Counted from the first letter of the stretch, positions 1 through 8,844 are shown. The stretch: 64,000 nt of DNA from Salticus scenicus (GCA_963930645.1 CAWVNO010001198.1:1051001-1115000); one strand, 5' to 3'. Made by a program: numbers and translations. Notes: generated from the sequence alone by a model not told the origin.

Positions 1-413
1 TAATAGATAAAGATGAGTTTGCGAAAGAAATGACGTCCTTAAAATCGAATATGGATAAATTAATAGACATAAATGAAGGCGTTTTCAGCATTATCGATGC
101 TTTTACAATTTGGACTACAATAATGAATGACTGGAAATTTGATTTTATCAATCTTATACGCAAAATTCATAACGATACTAAACGGTTGAAAAAACTAGTA
201 ACTAACCCAACTGGCAATCAAATTATAGATCATGAGTGCATAGATAAATTGGAATCGTCTCTCTTATCGATGGGTTCATATCCTGACGAGGCTGAGGGTA
301 GCTATAACCCAAGAATACATCCACCTGATAAGCGTGATAAATATATTGCAACTTTAAAATCAACCCTAAATTTGATAGAAAATTATTATAAGAAAGCGTT
401 AGAGGATAATTAA
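1..413 (+). CDS. Unknown protein, family A copy 1 (5' end cut by window edge)
   Basis: The frame is open to the left edge of the window, so the first internal ATG at 30 is unlikely to be the start. The protein is charged and helical. It aligns along its length with the next gene, sharing an SLKxNxDKLxDxNE-type stretch, an NPTxNxIID motif and a C-terminal KLKSTLNLIE-like block. By comparison with that paralogue about 35 residues are missing. There is no recognisable domain, signal peptide or membrane segment. The family is clear; its function is unknown. Confidence 0.7.
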   Translation, partial: IDKDEFAKEMTSLKSNMDKLIDINEGVFSIIDAFTIWTTIMNDWKFDFINLIRKIHNDTKRLKKLVTNPTGNQIIDHECIDKLESSLLSMGSYPDEAEGSYNPRIHPPDKRDKYIATLKSTLNLIENYYKKALEDN

Positions 414-423
414 ATAAAGTATA

Positions 424-930
424 ATGGAGTACGTGGAAAATATCATTTTTAAATATGAAGATTATTACGGTGAAATGCTTGTGGATTTGGAATTTTTAGA
501 GACTGGGACAGTTAATAATAAAAGGTTTCAGAAAAAAGTGGAAATTTTAAAAGCAAATATTGATAAATTAATGGACAAAAATGAAAAATTTTTCAGTATT
601 GTCGACGCTTTAGCCATTTTAATTGGAATAATGAGTGACTGGGAATCTAAGTCCACTGATCAGTTACACGCAATTTATAAAAATGTCAAGCGGCTGACAG
701 AATTAATATCAAACCCAACTGCCAATCGAATTATAGATGACAAGCACATCCAAAGATTGCAATCGTCGTTCGAATTAGTAGAGAAATATTTTCAGCATGC
801 TAAACGGACGGCAAGCTATTCTCCAAAGGCTTGTTCATCTGATGTACGTGATGAATATATCGCTAAATTAAAATCAACATTAAATTTAATAGAGGATTAT
901 CATAAGAATATATTAGCAATTACTCCATAA
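424..930 (+). CDS. Unknown protein, family A copy 2 (168 aa)
   Basis: This is the tandem paralogue of the gene to its left, 10 nt downstream of its stop. The ATG follows AATAAAGTATA, one of the A-rich start-proximal motifs that recur in the window. It is lysine-rich and mostly helical, with the conserved NPTxNRIID segment near residues 98-107 and a KLKSTLNLIE block near the C-terminus. No known fold is recognised. Tandem duplication of a short helical protein is typical of accessory genes in large DNA viruses. Confidence 0.75.
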   Translation: MEYVENIIFKYEDYYGEMLVDLEFLETGTVNNKRFQKKVEILKANIDKLMDKNEKFFSIVDALAILIGIMSDWESKSTDQLHAIYKNVKRLTELISNPTANRIIDDKHIQRLQSSFELVEKYFQHAKRTASYSPKACSSDVRDEYIAKLKSTLNLIEDYHKNILAITP

Positions 931-956
931 ATTATATATTTGTAAAACATAGATTT

Positions 957-962
957 AAAAAA

Positions 963-1027
<65 letters not shown>
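957..1027. terminator. A(n)T(n) palindrome with TA core
   Basis: A run of 24 A, a short TA alternation, then more than 30 T. It lies 26 nt after the stop of the preceding gene. The RNA would fold into a long A-U hairpin in either direction. Confidence 0.7.
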
Positions 1028-1032
<5 letters not shown>

Positions 1033-1550
1033 GCCACGCCCACCCTTGAAACTTGTCTATATAAACTATAGGTAACGTGACTACACCCTCATTGTGTCTC
1101 GCCAGCAACAGTCGTCTAGTTACTATGTCTCGTAATGTGCTTTCAGTAAGATGTACATTGACCTACTCTAGATGGTTAGATTTTTCTATAAGAGCCCATG
1201 ATTTCATGAAAACCTGCAATATCTTGTCATTTGTCAGACAAAAGTCTTGTTTTCAAAGCCAATATTGTATAAATTACGCTATTTCATCCTATTTTAAAGG
1301 AAATAGGTTTAGACATTAGGAGCGAGTTTATGCATGACCGTACAGTAGAAGAAATAAATTCCACTCCCACCCACCCTAATAGATATACTATATATATACT
1401 ATATATATATAGACTGCAGCGCCATCTACAATGATTGGCTAAGGAAACATAGCGTTAGCAGCCAACTGAGAAATATAGCTTTAGCGGCCAACTTAGAACT
1501 GTAGCAGCCAACTGAGAAATATAACTTTAGAAACCAACCAACCAACCTTG
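1028..1550 (+). repeat. Dispersed non-coding repeat R, copy 1 (inverted orientation)
   Basis: This stretch matches five other places in the window (about 17330-17670, 22577-23160, 32170-32420, 42891-43400, 51166-51668), here in the opposite orientation. Shared blocks include an inverted GCCACGCCCACCC box followed by TATATAAA, a TGCATGACCGTACAGTAGAAG block, CACTCCCACCCACCCTAATAG, paired TATATATACTATATA tracts and CAGCGCCATCTACAATGATTGGCT, ending in CCAACCAACC. A short open frame at 1077-1319 is not preserved in the other copies, so I treat the element as non-coding. A transcript from the TATA box is possible. An hr-like origin/enhancer or a non-coding RNA gene are the main alternatives. Confidence 0.7.
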
Positions 1551-1600
1551 AAAAAAAAAAAAAAAAAAAAAAAAATTTTTTTTTTTTTTTTTTTTTTTTT
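1551..1600. terminator. A25T25 palindrome
   Basis: Perfect 25 A followed by 25 T, between repeat R copy 1 and the promoter of the gene at 1675. Confidence 0.75.
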
Positions 1601-1606
1601 CAAATC

Positions 1607-1643
1607 GGGTGTGGCATCGCACCGCTTTCGAGTATATATATAA
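1607..1643 (+). promoter_or_regulatory. GGGTGTGGC box plus TATATATATA
   Basis: The box lies directly after the T-run and the TATA element about 18 nt further on. The TATA is about 33-42 nt before the ATG at 1675, a plausible Pol II core promoter distance. The same order is repeated at many other genes. Confidence 0.6.
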
Positions 1644-1674
1644 GGTAGTCTCTTGCTACCCACAATCAAATAAC

Positions 1675-2007
1675 ATGGCTTTTTATAGCAATGAGCCCAT
1701 ATACTATGGCTATTCTCCTCGACCCAACTTCGATGCTATGAACGATGACGAACTTCAGGCGTGGTTGGAATATTCTCGTAGAGAATTGGATGCAATGAAT
1801 TCTTGGGAACGCTACAATCGGCCGAGAAAAAATTACCGTAAGCGTGCTTGGAAATCCCCTGAAGTCCCAAAGATTTCTTCACCTGTATGCCGGATCGTGA
1901 ACGGTACTTGTGCGGCTTGCGAACAAAGAAGAAAACTGTTTAAACCTGGCCAAGTCATGGGTGGTCCAGATCGTTTCTCTAGAATCAGAGAATGTGAGCG
2001 AGAATAG
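1675..2007 (+). CDS. Small tyrosine-rich protein with Cys cluster (110 aa)
   Basis: I chose the ATG at 1675 because the TATA box at 1633-1642 would place the transcript start just upstream of it. The N-terminal half is rich in Tyr, Asn, Asp and Trp; the middle is basic. A cluster C-x(6)-C-x(2)-C near residues 83-92, ahead of a basic tail, could bind a metal. It is the first of a rightward run of small genes leading into the RING triad. The product is not recognised. Confidence 0.6.
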   Translation: MAFYSNEPIYYGYSPRPNFDAMNDDELQAWLEYSRRELDAMNSWERYNRPRKNYRKRAWKSPEVPKISSPVCRIVNGTCAACEQRRKLFKPGQVMGGPDRFSRIRECERE

Positions 2008-2034
2008 TGATTCATTTAAAAAAATCAGAGGGTC

Positions 2035-2199
2035 ATGAATAAAGATATGGATTGGATGCTTATGTTATTATTTATGGTGATTGGCATGGCTATTAGTTAC
2101 GTTGATTCTTACTTCAAGCAAAGTAGATTAATGATTATGTCGTCACTAATGAAATTGCTAGACAACGCCCAAAAGACTAACGATGGCCAGTCGACATGA
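2035..2199 (+). CDS. Small single-pass membrane protein (54 aa)
   Basis: This short frame begins with ATG 27 nt after the previous stop and runs to TGA, overlapping the longest reading of the first RING gene by 17 nt. Residues about 7-22 form one hydrophobic, methionine-rich membrane segment, followed by a polar helix. A damaged copy of the same sequence precedes the second RING gene, so it belongs to the duplicated unit. Function is unknown; this would be a Met-rich micropeptide if expressed. Confidence 0.5.
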   Translation: MNKDMDWMLMLLFMVIGMAISYVDSYFKQSRLMIMSSLMKLLDNAQKTNDGQST

Positions 2200-2206
2200 A
2201 AAAAAG

Positions 2207-2635
2207 ATGGATCCTGAATGTGTTATCTGCGGAGGCGGAGTGCCTACCGAAGAATTATTCTATACAGAGTGCGGACATCCTTATCATTTAGAATGCGTGC
2301 GAGGATTACGTAGGCAGCGTATACGTCGTGTGGCACGCGGAAAAATAACCAAAGATCGAATAAAGCGACTAGCTCTTAAGAAAAAGATAAAAGCTAGCGG
2401 TAAAATTCCAAAAAATTTATCTTTGCCTCAATGTCCAGCCTGCAATAGATATTTTACCAGAAATGATGTCCGAAGAATAAGTCGCATGATGGGAGACACG
2501 TTGAGAAGATGGGAACGAGAACTTAACTTGCCAGGTTCTGATAGCGATAGGTCCAGATCCAGGTCCAGATCCAGATCCAGATCAAGATCCAGATCAAGAT
2601 CCAGATCACCTCCCAATCTTGGTGTCGTAGCTTAA
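2207..2635 (+). CDS. RING-type protein with RS tail, copy 1 (142 aa)
   Basis: RING-like Cys/His spacing: C-x2-C at residues 5 and 8, C-x-H-x2-H-x2-C at about 22-30, then a long basic insert and a final C-x2-C near 78-81. RING proteins normally act as E3 ubiquitin ligases, with this domain binding the E2 enzyme. The C-terminus is an almost pure Arg-Ser dipeptide run, like the RS domains of splicing factors, ending PPNLGVVA. An in-frame ATG at 2183 would add eight residues. I prefer 2207 because copy 2 begins at the matching MDPEC. It is the first of three tandem copies. Confidence 0.8.
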   Translation: MDPECVICGGGVPTEELFYTECGHPYHLECVRGLRRQRIRRVARGKITKDRIKRLALKKKIKASGKIPKNLSLPQCPACNRYFTRNDVRRISRMMGDTLRRWERELNLPGSDSDRSRSRSRSRSRSRSRSRSRSPPNLGVVA

Positions 2636-2653
2636 AAAAATTAGAGGATCGTT

Positions 2654-2770
2654 ATGTTCGAATTTATGTTTATTGGCATGGCTACGTTAATTCTTACTTC
2701 AAACAAAATAAATTAATGGTTATTTCGTTGCTAATGAAATTATTGGACCAAAGATTGACGACATGAAAAA
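2654..2770 (+). pseudogene. Decayed copy of the 54 aa membrane protein
   Basis: The DNA aligns with 2045-2190, sharing ATTGGCATGGCT, CTTACTTCAA and CTAATGAAATT blocks. About seven bases present after GGCATGGCT in copy 1 are missing here, so the frame shifts and soon stops. It occupies the same place relative to RING copy 2 as the intact frame does to RING copy 1. Confidence 0.6.
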
Positions 2771-2775
2771 AAAAG

Positions 2776-3219
2776 ATGGATCCTGAATGCGTTGTTTGCC
2801 AAGGCGATGTGCTTACCGAAGAATTATTTTCTCCTGAGTGTGGGCATCCTTATCATTTACAATGCGCGCGAGGATTACGTAGGCAGCGTATACGTTCCGT
2901 GGCACGTGGAGACATAACCAAAGATCGAATAAAACGACTAGCTCTTAGAAAAAAGATAGGAGCTAGTGGTAAAATTCCAAAAAATTTATCTTTGCCTCAA
3001 TGTCCAGCTTGCAATAGATATTTTACCAGAAAGGATATCCGAAGAATAGGTGGCAGGATGAAAGACAGGTGGCGCCTGATGGAAGCCGTGGTGAGAAGAT
3101 GGGGACGAGATCATAACTTGTCGGGCTCTGATAGCGATACGTCCAGATCAAGTTCGAGATCCAGATCAAGATCAAGATCAAGATCAAGATCACCTCCCAA
3201 TCTTGGTGTCGTAGTTTAA
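2776..3219 (+). CDS. RING-type protein with RS tail, copy 2 (147 aa)
   Basis: Close paralogue of copy 1, with the same MDPEC start, the same RING ligands, the same RQRIRxVARG and ITKDRIKRLAL blocks, and the closing PPNLGVV. It differs by about a dozen extra residues before the RS tail. The extended basic region between the two halves of the RING is longer than in typical RING domains, so zinc coordination and E3 activity are predicted but not assured. It arose from a tandem duplication of a two-gene unit. Confidence 0.8.
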   Translation: MDPECVVCQGDVLTEELFSPECGHPYHLQCARGLRRQRIRSVARGDITKDRIKRLALRKKIGASGKIPKNLSLPQCPACNRYFTRKDIRRIGGRMKDRWRLMEAVVRRWGRDHNLSGSDSDTSRSSSRSRSRSRSRSRSPPNLGVVV

Positions 3220-3225
3220 AAAAGT

Positions 3226-3651
3226 ATGAAATATAAATGTGCAATTTGCCGAGAAAGGAAAGGAAATCTATTTATTGCTGAATGCAGACATCGTTTCCAT
3301 GCGCAATGCGCCAATCGATTATATAATAAACGAAAACGGAACGCTTCGAATAAAAAAGCCTCCAATAAATATTCTAAGGGATCAAATGTATCCAAATTGC
3401 CACCTTGCCCGTCTTGTAAAAAACGCCTTACTAGAAAAGATATCAGAAAGATGCTCAACTTGAAACAGTCAGAAAAATTTGAGCAATTACATGGCCTGGA
3501 TTATTCAGACTCTGAACTCTATTATTCTGATTTGGATTACACAGGCCTCAACGATTCAGATTTTTACAGCGATCGGTCCAGTTCCAGATCAAGATCTAGA
3601 TCTCCACCCAGATCACCACCGCCTAGCATACAACCATTAGTATATTTGTAG
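3226..3651 (+). CDS. RING-type protein with RS tail, copy 3 (141 aa)
   Basis: The most diverged member of the triad, starting 7 nt after the previous stop. Ligands are C-x2-C near residue 5, C-x-H-x2-H-x2-C near 20-28, and C-x2-C near 64-67, followed by TRKDIRK as in copy 2. The tail has an acidic/tyrosine segment with several DSD/YSD units before a shorter RS and SPP region. This looks like functional divergence after duplication. Confidence 0.75.
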   Translation: MKYKCAICRERKGNLFIAECRHRFHAQCANRLYNKRKRNASNKKASNKYSKGSNVSKLPPCPSCKKRLTRKDIRKMLNLKQSEKFEQLHGLDYSDSELYYSDLDYTGLNDSDFYSDRSSSRSRSRSPPRSPPPSIQPLVYL

Positions 3652-3665
3652 TAAAACAAGCAACG

Positions 3666-3881
3666 ATGAACCTGAAAACAATATTATGCGGAACACTTCT
3701 ATTTATAATAGCAATGAATGTTATCATGTACTCTTATCTAATTTATACTATAAATACTACCACGACGAGTCAGTCAGGGAAAGATATTGTAAAAGCTCAT
3801 ACAGTAGCAGTTTATGTCCAATTCATAATGCAATTTTTACAATTGACGTTTGCTAGTCTTTTAATGTATGAGTCATGGTAA
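3666..3881 (+). CDS. Two-pass membrane protein, family T copy 1 (71 aa)
   Basis: Starts MNLKT and has two hydrophobic segments, residues about 7-28 and 48-66, separated by a polar Thr/Ser loop. It resembles the 70 aa protein at 55644-55856, which starts MNLRM, has the same loop position and a similar YxxxIxxxQL second segment. Envelope or intracellular membrane location is likely. Function is unknown. Confidence 0.65.
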   Translation: MNLKTILCGTLLFIIAMNVIMYSYLIYTINTTTTSQSGKDIVKAHTVAVYVQFIMQFLQLTFASLLMYESW

Positions 3882-3883
3882 TA

Positions 3884-3885
<2 letters not shown>

Positions 3886-3950
<65 letters not shown>
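3886..3950. terminator. A33T32 palindrome
   Basis: Begins five bases after the stop of the membrane protein at 3666-3881 and precedes the AlkB gene. Confidence 0.75.
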
Positions 3951-3953
<3 letters not shown>

Positions 3954-4037
3954 GTGACCTTGGATATTCTTTCAAGGTCATAATAAATAAAATTTAGTAT
4001 AAATAGAAGAACTTGACTCAGTAATATTATTATTAAC

Positions 4038-4604
4038 ATGTCTGATTTAAATGTAACGTTCGATCCCAGCTTCATTTCAAAACCTGGTAAATATTTAAAT
4101 TTGTTGGAGAAGGAAATAGTTTATATAAAAAATTATAAAATTTATCACACGCATTCTGTTCCGCGTCTCGTGGCTGGCTATGGCGACAACAGTTTCATAA
4201 CCTATTCGTATTCTGGCACAAATGTTCCAGCCAAAGTATGGACGCCAACGCTATTTCGCATTAAACAGATGGTGGAATTGGCTACTAATTATAAATATAA
4301 TTTCTGTTTGGTTAATAAATATCGTAACGGATACGATAGTATTGGAAAACATAAAGACGATGAAACAGACATTGCAGCTGATTCACCCATAGCATGCGTT
4401 AGTTTTGGCCAAGAGAGAAAATTTAAATTTTCAAAGTTGGGTGCTAAGCCAGTCTATTATAACATGACGAGTGGTAGCTTAATGGTAATGCGCCCACCAA
4501 CCAACAAATATTGGTTTCATGAAATATCAAAAGAACCAGAAAAATTAGGTGTCCGCATAAGCTTAACATTCAGAAAATTAGACAAAGGCATCAATTATAG
4601 GTAA
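4038..4604 (+). CDS. alkB-like: AlkB-family 2OG-Fe(II) dioxygenase (188 aa)
   Basis: The double-stranded beta-helix signature is clear: N-x-Y-x(2)-G-x-D near residues 94-101, the iron ligands H-x-D at about 105 and 107 (in HKDDE), the third ligand H at about 161 in a WFHEI motif, and the 2-oxoglutarate-binding R-I-S-L-T-F-R near 173-179. The SPIACVSFG and GSLMVM blocks are typical of ALKBH2/3. These enzymes reverse alkylated bases in DNA or RNA. AlkB domains occur in some viruses and are host- or bacterium-derived. It follows a palindrome and a short AT leader, suggesting its own transcription unit. Confidence 0.85.
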   Translation: MSDLNVTFDPSFISKPGKYLNLLEKEIVYIKNYKIYHTHSVPRLVAGYGDNSFITYSYSGTNVPAKVWTPTLFRIKQMVELATNYKYNFCLVNKYRNGYDSIGKHKDDETDIAADSPIACVSFGQERKFKFSKLGAKPVYYNMTSGSLMVMRPPTNKYWFHEISKEPEKLGVRISLTFRKLDKGINYR

Positions 4605-4614
4605 TGCAAGCTTA

Positions 4615-5020
4615 CGTTAGGTTGGGCAAGATAATAAAAACATAATCTCATGCCGATATCGTGAAATTGGCTTAGACAACAACACTATAGCTGACATACA
4701 TAATCCGGACTACAAACTTGCGTTGGGAGACAATAAAGAGTGTAGTCTTATGCTGATATAGTGAAACTGGCTTAGACAACAACGCTATAGCTGACATACA
4801 CAATCTGTCCTGACTTACGTTGAGTTTGACAAGATAATAAAGAGTGTAGTCTTACGCTGATATCTTGAAATTGGCTGAGACAACGACACTATAATTGACT
4901 TACCAATTCCAGACTTGCGTTGGGAGACAATAAAGAGTGTAGTCTCATGCTGATATAGTGAAACTGACTTAGACAGAGACACTATAATTGACATACAAAT
5001 CCAGACTACAAAATTATAAT
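4615..5020. repeat. Tandem repeat, about 100 bp unit, four degenerate copies
   Basis: Each unit carries AATAAAGAGTGTAGTC, TGCTGATATAGTGAAACTG, a GACAACAACACTATAG block and CTTGCGTTGGG. Units start near 4630, 4733, 4830 and 4927. No frame is kept open across units. It lies between the AlkB gene and the AT element. Confidence 0.75.
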
Positions 5021-5059
5021 CACTTAAATTAAAAGATGTTTTACAGTAATTTCTGAGTA

Positions 5060-5064
5060 TACAA

Positions 5065-5145
<81 letters not shown>

Positions 5146-5534
5146 ATATATTATAAATATATTATAAATATATTATAAATATATTATAAATATAAATATT
5201 ATTATAAATATATTATAAATATAATATAAATATAATATAATATAAATATTATTATAATATAAATATAAATATAATATAAATATATTATAATATAGATATA
5301 ATATAAATATAATATAATATAAATATATTATAAATATATTATAAATATATTATAATATAAATATATTATAATATAAATATAATATAATATACTATAAATA
5401 TAAGTATTAAAAAAAAAAAAAAAAAAAAAAAAATCTATCCATTTCTATAGGGTAGCTACGATTCATGCTCCTACCTTCTCCTATTTTGCTCCGACTTGCT
5501 TTTTGTGGCAACGAGCTTCAAGGTCATTCAAAGT
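5060..5534 (-). repeat. AT element E, copy 1 (TA microsatellite, TATAAATAT array, conserved arm)
   Basis: About 75 nt of (TA)n is followed by about 260 nt of interleaved TATAAATAT/ATATTATAAAT units, an A-run, and then a unique arm containing CTATAGGGTAGCTACGATTC, CCTTCTCCTATTTTGC and GAGCTTCAAGGTCATT. The same arm occurs inverted at 39793-39882 and 63808-63902, each beside a similar AT array. Extreme duplex instability next to a conserved arm suggests an origin of replication or hr-like element. Confidence 0.7.

Positions 5535-5543
<9 letters not shown>

Positions 5544-5617
<74 letters not shown>
5544..5617. terminator. A28T46 palindrome
   Basis: Follows the conserved arm of AT element copy 1 and precedes, on the right, the 3' end of the leftward gene at 5644-7254. 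Confidence 0.7.
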
Positions 5618-5621
<4 letters not shown>

Positions 5622-5643
5622 GTAAGATTTTTTTCAACTATGT

Positions 5644-7254
5644 TTATGATACCACACAAGCGGTATCGTCTTGCGCTTCCATTTTCCTGATTCTGGCTTC
5701 ATTTATAAAATCTACAATTTTTTCGCTCGTATAAAATTTGACCTGGTTATCAGTCAAGTCCACGCGTTCCGTAGGTTCGTTCGTGGCTATTAAATTGTAA
5801 CATATGTTGTGTTTGGATAACATGAGGGCCAATCGGACGAGGCTGATATCTATTTCAAACGTGTTCGGTTTAGCTTCCGTGAAAAATTGTAACCATTCTT
5901 TTACGAGGTATGGTAATTTAAAACTTCTGAGCTTGGGATGCTTATTTTCGGCTACGGTCAGGCACCAAGTTTCTAACGAGATGTTTTTCAGTGCCACGCG
6001 TCTCAGCGAATATTTATCATCGTATTTTAAACTCTCTAGAATGCGTATATTGGGATCCGATTCGAGATCTTCGATAGTGGCTACGGACAGTATGTGTTCG
6101 GTATTCAATATAGCCTTTCTCGCTGGCCTACCTTCCAATAATGGATAACTGAGACAGAAAAACACTTGTCTGTAAACGAGGCCTATGACGACTGTGTCCA
6201 CGATAACTTTCTGAATGGTTATGTCTGTCAGCAACGTGGTATATACAAAAGATATTGGTGTCCAGACAGTCGATGCTGGCACTTCGCTATATTCTATGTA
6301 TCGATCGTACGGATGCAAGACTTGTACAACGCGTTTCGGGCTGGTGCCGTTGATGCTGAGAGTTATAAATTTTCTGTCTTCGTACGTTCTCTCGATCGGT
6401 TTTGAGTTTTCAAATATGATTTCCAGGGGCCATTCTATAATCAGACCCAGAGGCACCAATTTAGAAAAATTTTGTTCGTCCATATACCTAGACATATTTC
6501 TGTAATAGGATGTTAAAATATCTTGGATCACGAGCTCAGGCTTCTCTGGACTCAGCCTACGTTGTATCATACCACTGGAAGTGACGCTCGATTCCGAAAA
6601 CCCAAAGCCGCTTACGGGTTTGACGTCCATGAATTTAGGTTCAACTACCTTACTCATGGTCATGAAAGGTATGTTTAAGACGTCGTGTCGGTTTTGCCAT
6701 ACTGCAGCCAGATTGAGTACGTATTCTATAGGTTCGTCGGACAAAAAACAGAGTCTATAGAAATCGGTTGGACCGTGTTCGCTAAAGTAACAACCTCCTG
6801 GAAAGGGTGCATCATAATTATCCAAATACATGATTGTGCTTTTGTAGAAATATATGTTTTCGTAAGCCGGTTTGATCATACTTTGCACATATCGACTGAC
6901 TACTTGTGGATTTGTCACGAAATAAGGGGTCGCGTAAAAACGTAAAGTGTTATTTGCATTCGTGTCTCGACTGATGGGATAAATCATGCGTTCGTTGCCT
7001 AAAAGAACAGTCCATAGATAATTGGGATTGGAAACAACAGACGCGGTCACATCTGATTTAAAAAATGATTTGAGGGCCAGCAGAAATGGTCTGTTGGAAT
7101 CGATGGCGATGGACTCGTAAGGATACATGCGAGACACGGTCCAAGTTTCGTATGGTGAATTCCCCAAATCAAATATGATAACGTCGTTTCGGATCATAGA
7201 CAAAGAACATTGCTTAAAATTGGAATATATGGATCCGTACGTATTAAAATTCAT
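5644..7254 (-). CDS. Unknown 536 aa protein
   Basis: A long intact frame starting ATGAATTTTAATACG, with an A-rich AAACAAGAGG leader right before it. It has no signal peptide, no strong membrane segment and few cysteines, with mixed alpha/beta composition. Its codons contain more CG dinucleotides than the accessory genes nearby, a feature shared with P74 and other core-like genes. I infer a conserved structural or replicative role, but recognise no motif. Antisense frames across it are shadows. Confidence 0.7.
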   Translation of the reverse strand: MNFNTYGSIYSNFKQCSLSMIRNDVIIFDLGNSPYETWTVSRMYPYESIAIDSNRPFLLALKSFFKSDVTASVVSNPNYLWTVLLGNERMIYPISRDTNANNTLRFYATPYFVTNPQVVSRYVQSMIKPAYENIYFYKSTIMYLDNYDAPFPGGCYFSEHGPTDFYRLCFLSDEPIEYVLNLAAVWQNRHDVLNIPFMTMSKVVEPKFMDVKPVSGFGFSESSVTSSGMIQRRLSPEKPELVIQDILTSYYRNMSRYMDEQNFSKLVPLGLIIEWPLEIIFENSKPIERTYEDRKFITLSINGTSPKRVVQVLHPYDRYIEYSEVPASTVWTPISFVYTTLLTDITIQKVIVDTVVIGLVYRQVFFCLSYPLLEGRPARKAILNTEHILSVATIEDLESDPNIRILESLKYDDKYSLRRVALKNISLETWCLTVAENKHPKLRSFKLPYLVKEWLQFFTEAKPNTFEIDISLVRLALMLSKHNICYNLIATNEPTERVDLTDNQVKFYTSEKIVDFINEARIRKMEAQDDTACVVS

Positions 7255-7568
7255 GATCCTCTTGTTTTAAAACAAAGATTTAAATTAAAGAGACTGGCTT
7301 GGGACTAGATTAGACCATAGTTTATGGATGCCGACAATAAAAATGTATGGAACTTGGAAAACATGTTTCTTCTTCGAGATTGTATCTATTGGGATGTATG
7401 TCAAAATTTAACGAGCCAGATTCAATATTGTTTTTGACAGACTAAAAGAAATTTATGACTACTGTCATGGCTGAAGATATTTATGTATCAGAATTAAATC
7501 TATTTGGTAAATTTTACATGATAAATAAGTATATATGTATTGAAAATAATTTATACTAAAACTAAAAG
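7255..7568. other. Intergenic region with no gene recognised
   Basis: AT-rich divergent spacer. Several very short frames exist and none exceeds about 35 codons. It may hold remnants of the F-box-like N-terminus that the gene at 7569 lacks. Confidence 0.4.
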
Positions 7569-8315
7569 ATGGAGGGATTTTTAGAAATGACTCAGATAGC
7601 CAAACCTGGCTGGTATTTTAGTTATTTTAATTTACCATGTTACGTGTTTAATGATGAAAGAAACATGACTCTTTCCATACGCTATTTTCAACATATTATA
7701 AATCAAAATCCCTCTAATTTAGAAACGGATGATAAGTTAGAATATTCTTCAGCATTAGATGATAAATATTTACCTTTGTCGAATTTAAATCCTACGAAAG
7801 ATATAGAAAAGGATATATCCGAAAAATGGGAGGCCAAACGGACGTGGAAATTCGTAATAGCTCATGTAAAATGGATGTTTTCAGAATCTTATTTTCCCAT
7901 TGAAAATTTGGACGACTTTTATTTTTATTCTGTAATAGGAATGGTTATTGCCGTTAATCGATCTTCTAAAACACTTTATTGGAAGGGTAGTAAATATAAT
8001 TTCGATAAACCGTGTATTTTAATTGACCCAGATCATGAACCTCATTTTAAAGTCAGGCCATCAAGGAGAAATTCTATTTCTATAGAATGTATTTATAATC
8101 ATGAATGCGGATGTGAAAAAGGGGAACAAATAACGATGCCCAATAAATTACTTTGGACAGAGACGCAACAAACCGATTACCGTGTAAAAGAGAACGATAT
8201 TATGGAAAATACAACCATATCATATTATAATTATCCATATAATGGCCATATTTTACAATTTAAAGACTTTTGTTTTTGCGATAAGAATATTGCTAAAGAC
8301 TATATGTATAAATAA
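7569..8315 (+). CDS. F-box-like family member lacking its N-terminal box (248 aa)
   Basis: It aligns with the paralogues at 13772-14530 and 14815-15582: shared GW(Y/F)-x(4)-N-x-P-x-YVF block, NMxxxxRYF, a KPCILID/KPFILNYD segment, IECIYNHEC-x-CxxGEQ with a conserved cysteine cluster, and LWTExxxxxYRVKENDI at the end. The first 50 or so residues of the other two copies, which hold the F-box-like helices, are absent here. The ATG lies in AAAAGATGG. It may act as a substrate-binding module without SCF recruitment, or be a decaying copy. Confidence 0.65.
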   Translation: MEGFLEMTQIAKPGWYFSYFNLPCYVFNDERNMTLSIRYFQHIINQNPSNLETDDKLEYSSALDDKYLPLSNLNPTKDIEKDISEKWEAKRTWKFVIAHVKWMFSESYFPIENLDDFYFYSVIGMVIAVNRSSKTLYWKGSKYNFDKPCILIDPDHEPHFKVRPSRRNSISIECIYNHECGCEKGEQITMPNKLLWTETQQTDYRVKENDIMENTTISYYNYPYNGHILQFKDFCFCDKNIAKDYMYK

Positions 8316-8319
8316 GTAC

Positions 8320-8745
8320 ATGATGGAAGTTATTGAAACTCTAATCAAAATTTCGCCTCATGATAATGATGAGAATTTTTATAAAAAGCTATTGATATTG
8401 CCAGAGGGCATGCTGCAGAAATATAAGCAGGATTTCAACAAATATGAAAAATATGCAACATTGTTAAAATTTCATTTAGCTTCACTTAAAAGGCCAGAAT
8501 TAAACATTCGATTGATATATAGTGACGAAAATGGTTGGCATATATCATCCTGCCTAAAAAGCGTTTCTGGAGTAACCCATAGCGAAACATGCACGTGTGA
8601 AGAAGATTTTAAGGTACCAGATAATTTTTTTAACATAGTAAGACAGGAGGCAGCATTATCACTTAGATGTAGAGTGTGTAAACATTATGCACCTGACTGG
8701 GTAGATACAAATAAACCTGACATGGAGAGAGAAAGAGAGAAATAA
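8320..8745 (+). CDS. Small Cys-rich protein, family C (141 aa)
   Basis: The ATG at 8320 (a second at 8323) follows AATAAGTAC, five bases after the upstream stop, so the pair may be co-transcribed. The protein is helical, with a C-terminal metal-binding look: W-H-I-S-S-C, then ETCTCEE, then CRVCKH. The W-H-[IL]-[ST]-x-C ... T-C-x-C pattern recurs in the protein at 40185-40853. Function is unknown; zinc binding is inferred. Confidence 0.65.
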   Translation: MMEVIETLIKISPHDNDENFYKKLLILPEGMLQKYKQDFNKYEKYATLLKFHLASLKRPELNIRLIYSDENGWHISSCLKSVSGVTHSETCTCEEDFKVPDNFFNIVRQEAALSLRCRVCKHYAPDWVDTNKPDMEREREK

Positions 8746-8778
8746 AATAATCATGTAATAATCTATATATAGCCAAAC

Positions 8779-8780
<2 letters not shown>

Positions 8781-8843
<63 letters not shown>
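8781..8843. terminator. A29T34 palindrome
   Basis: Flanked on the left by TATATATAGCC and on the right by an outward GTGGGTGTGGCC box with no matching rightward gene. Confidence 0.7.

Positions 8844-8844
<1 letters not shown>

Noticed and set aside
1077..1319. 80-codon frame inside repeat R copy 1
   Set aside because: It begins with GTG, and the matching region is frameshifted or stopped in copies 3, 5 and 6, so it is not under coding selection.
5060..5410. Telomere or genome terminus
   Set aside because: AT arrays of the same type occur internally at 39900 and 63930 with genes on both sides, so they are interspersed elements.
5465..5734. Frames encoding runs of Lys then Phe across a palindrome
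   Set aside because: Poly-Lys/poly-Phe arises from reading A(n)T(n). The same artefact appears at most palindromes and extends several true genes falsely (for example at 10114 and 41753).
5804..6945. Plus-strand frames of 79-114 codons over the 536 aa gene
   Set aside because: They are antisense shadows of a long intact minus-strand frame and have no promoter or motif.
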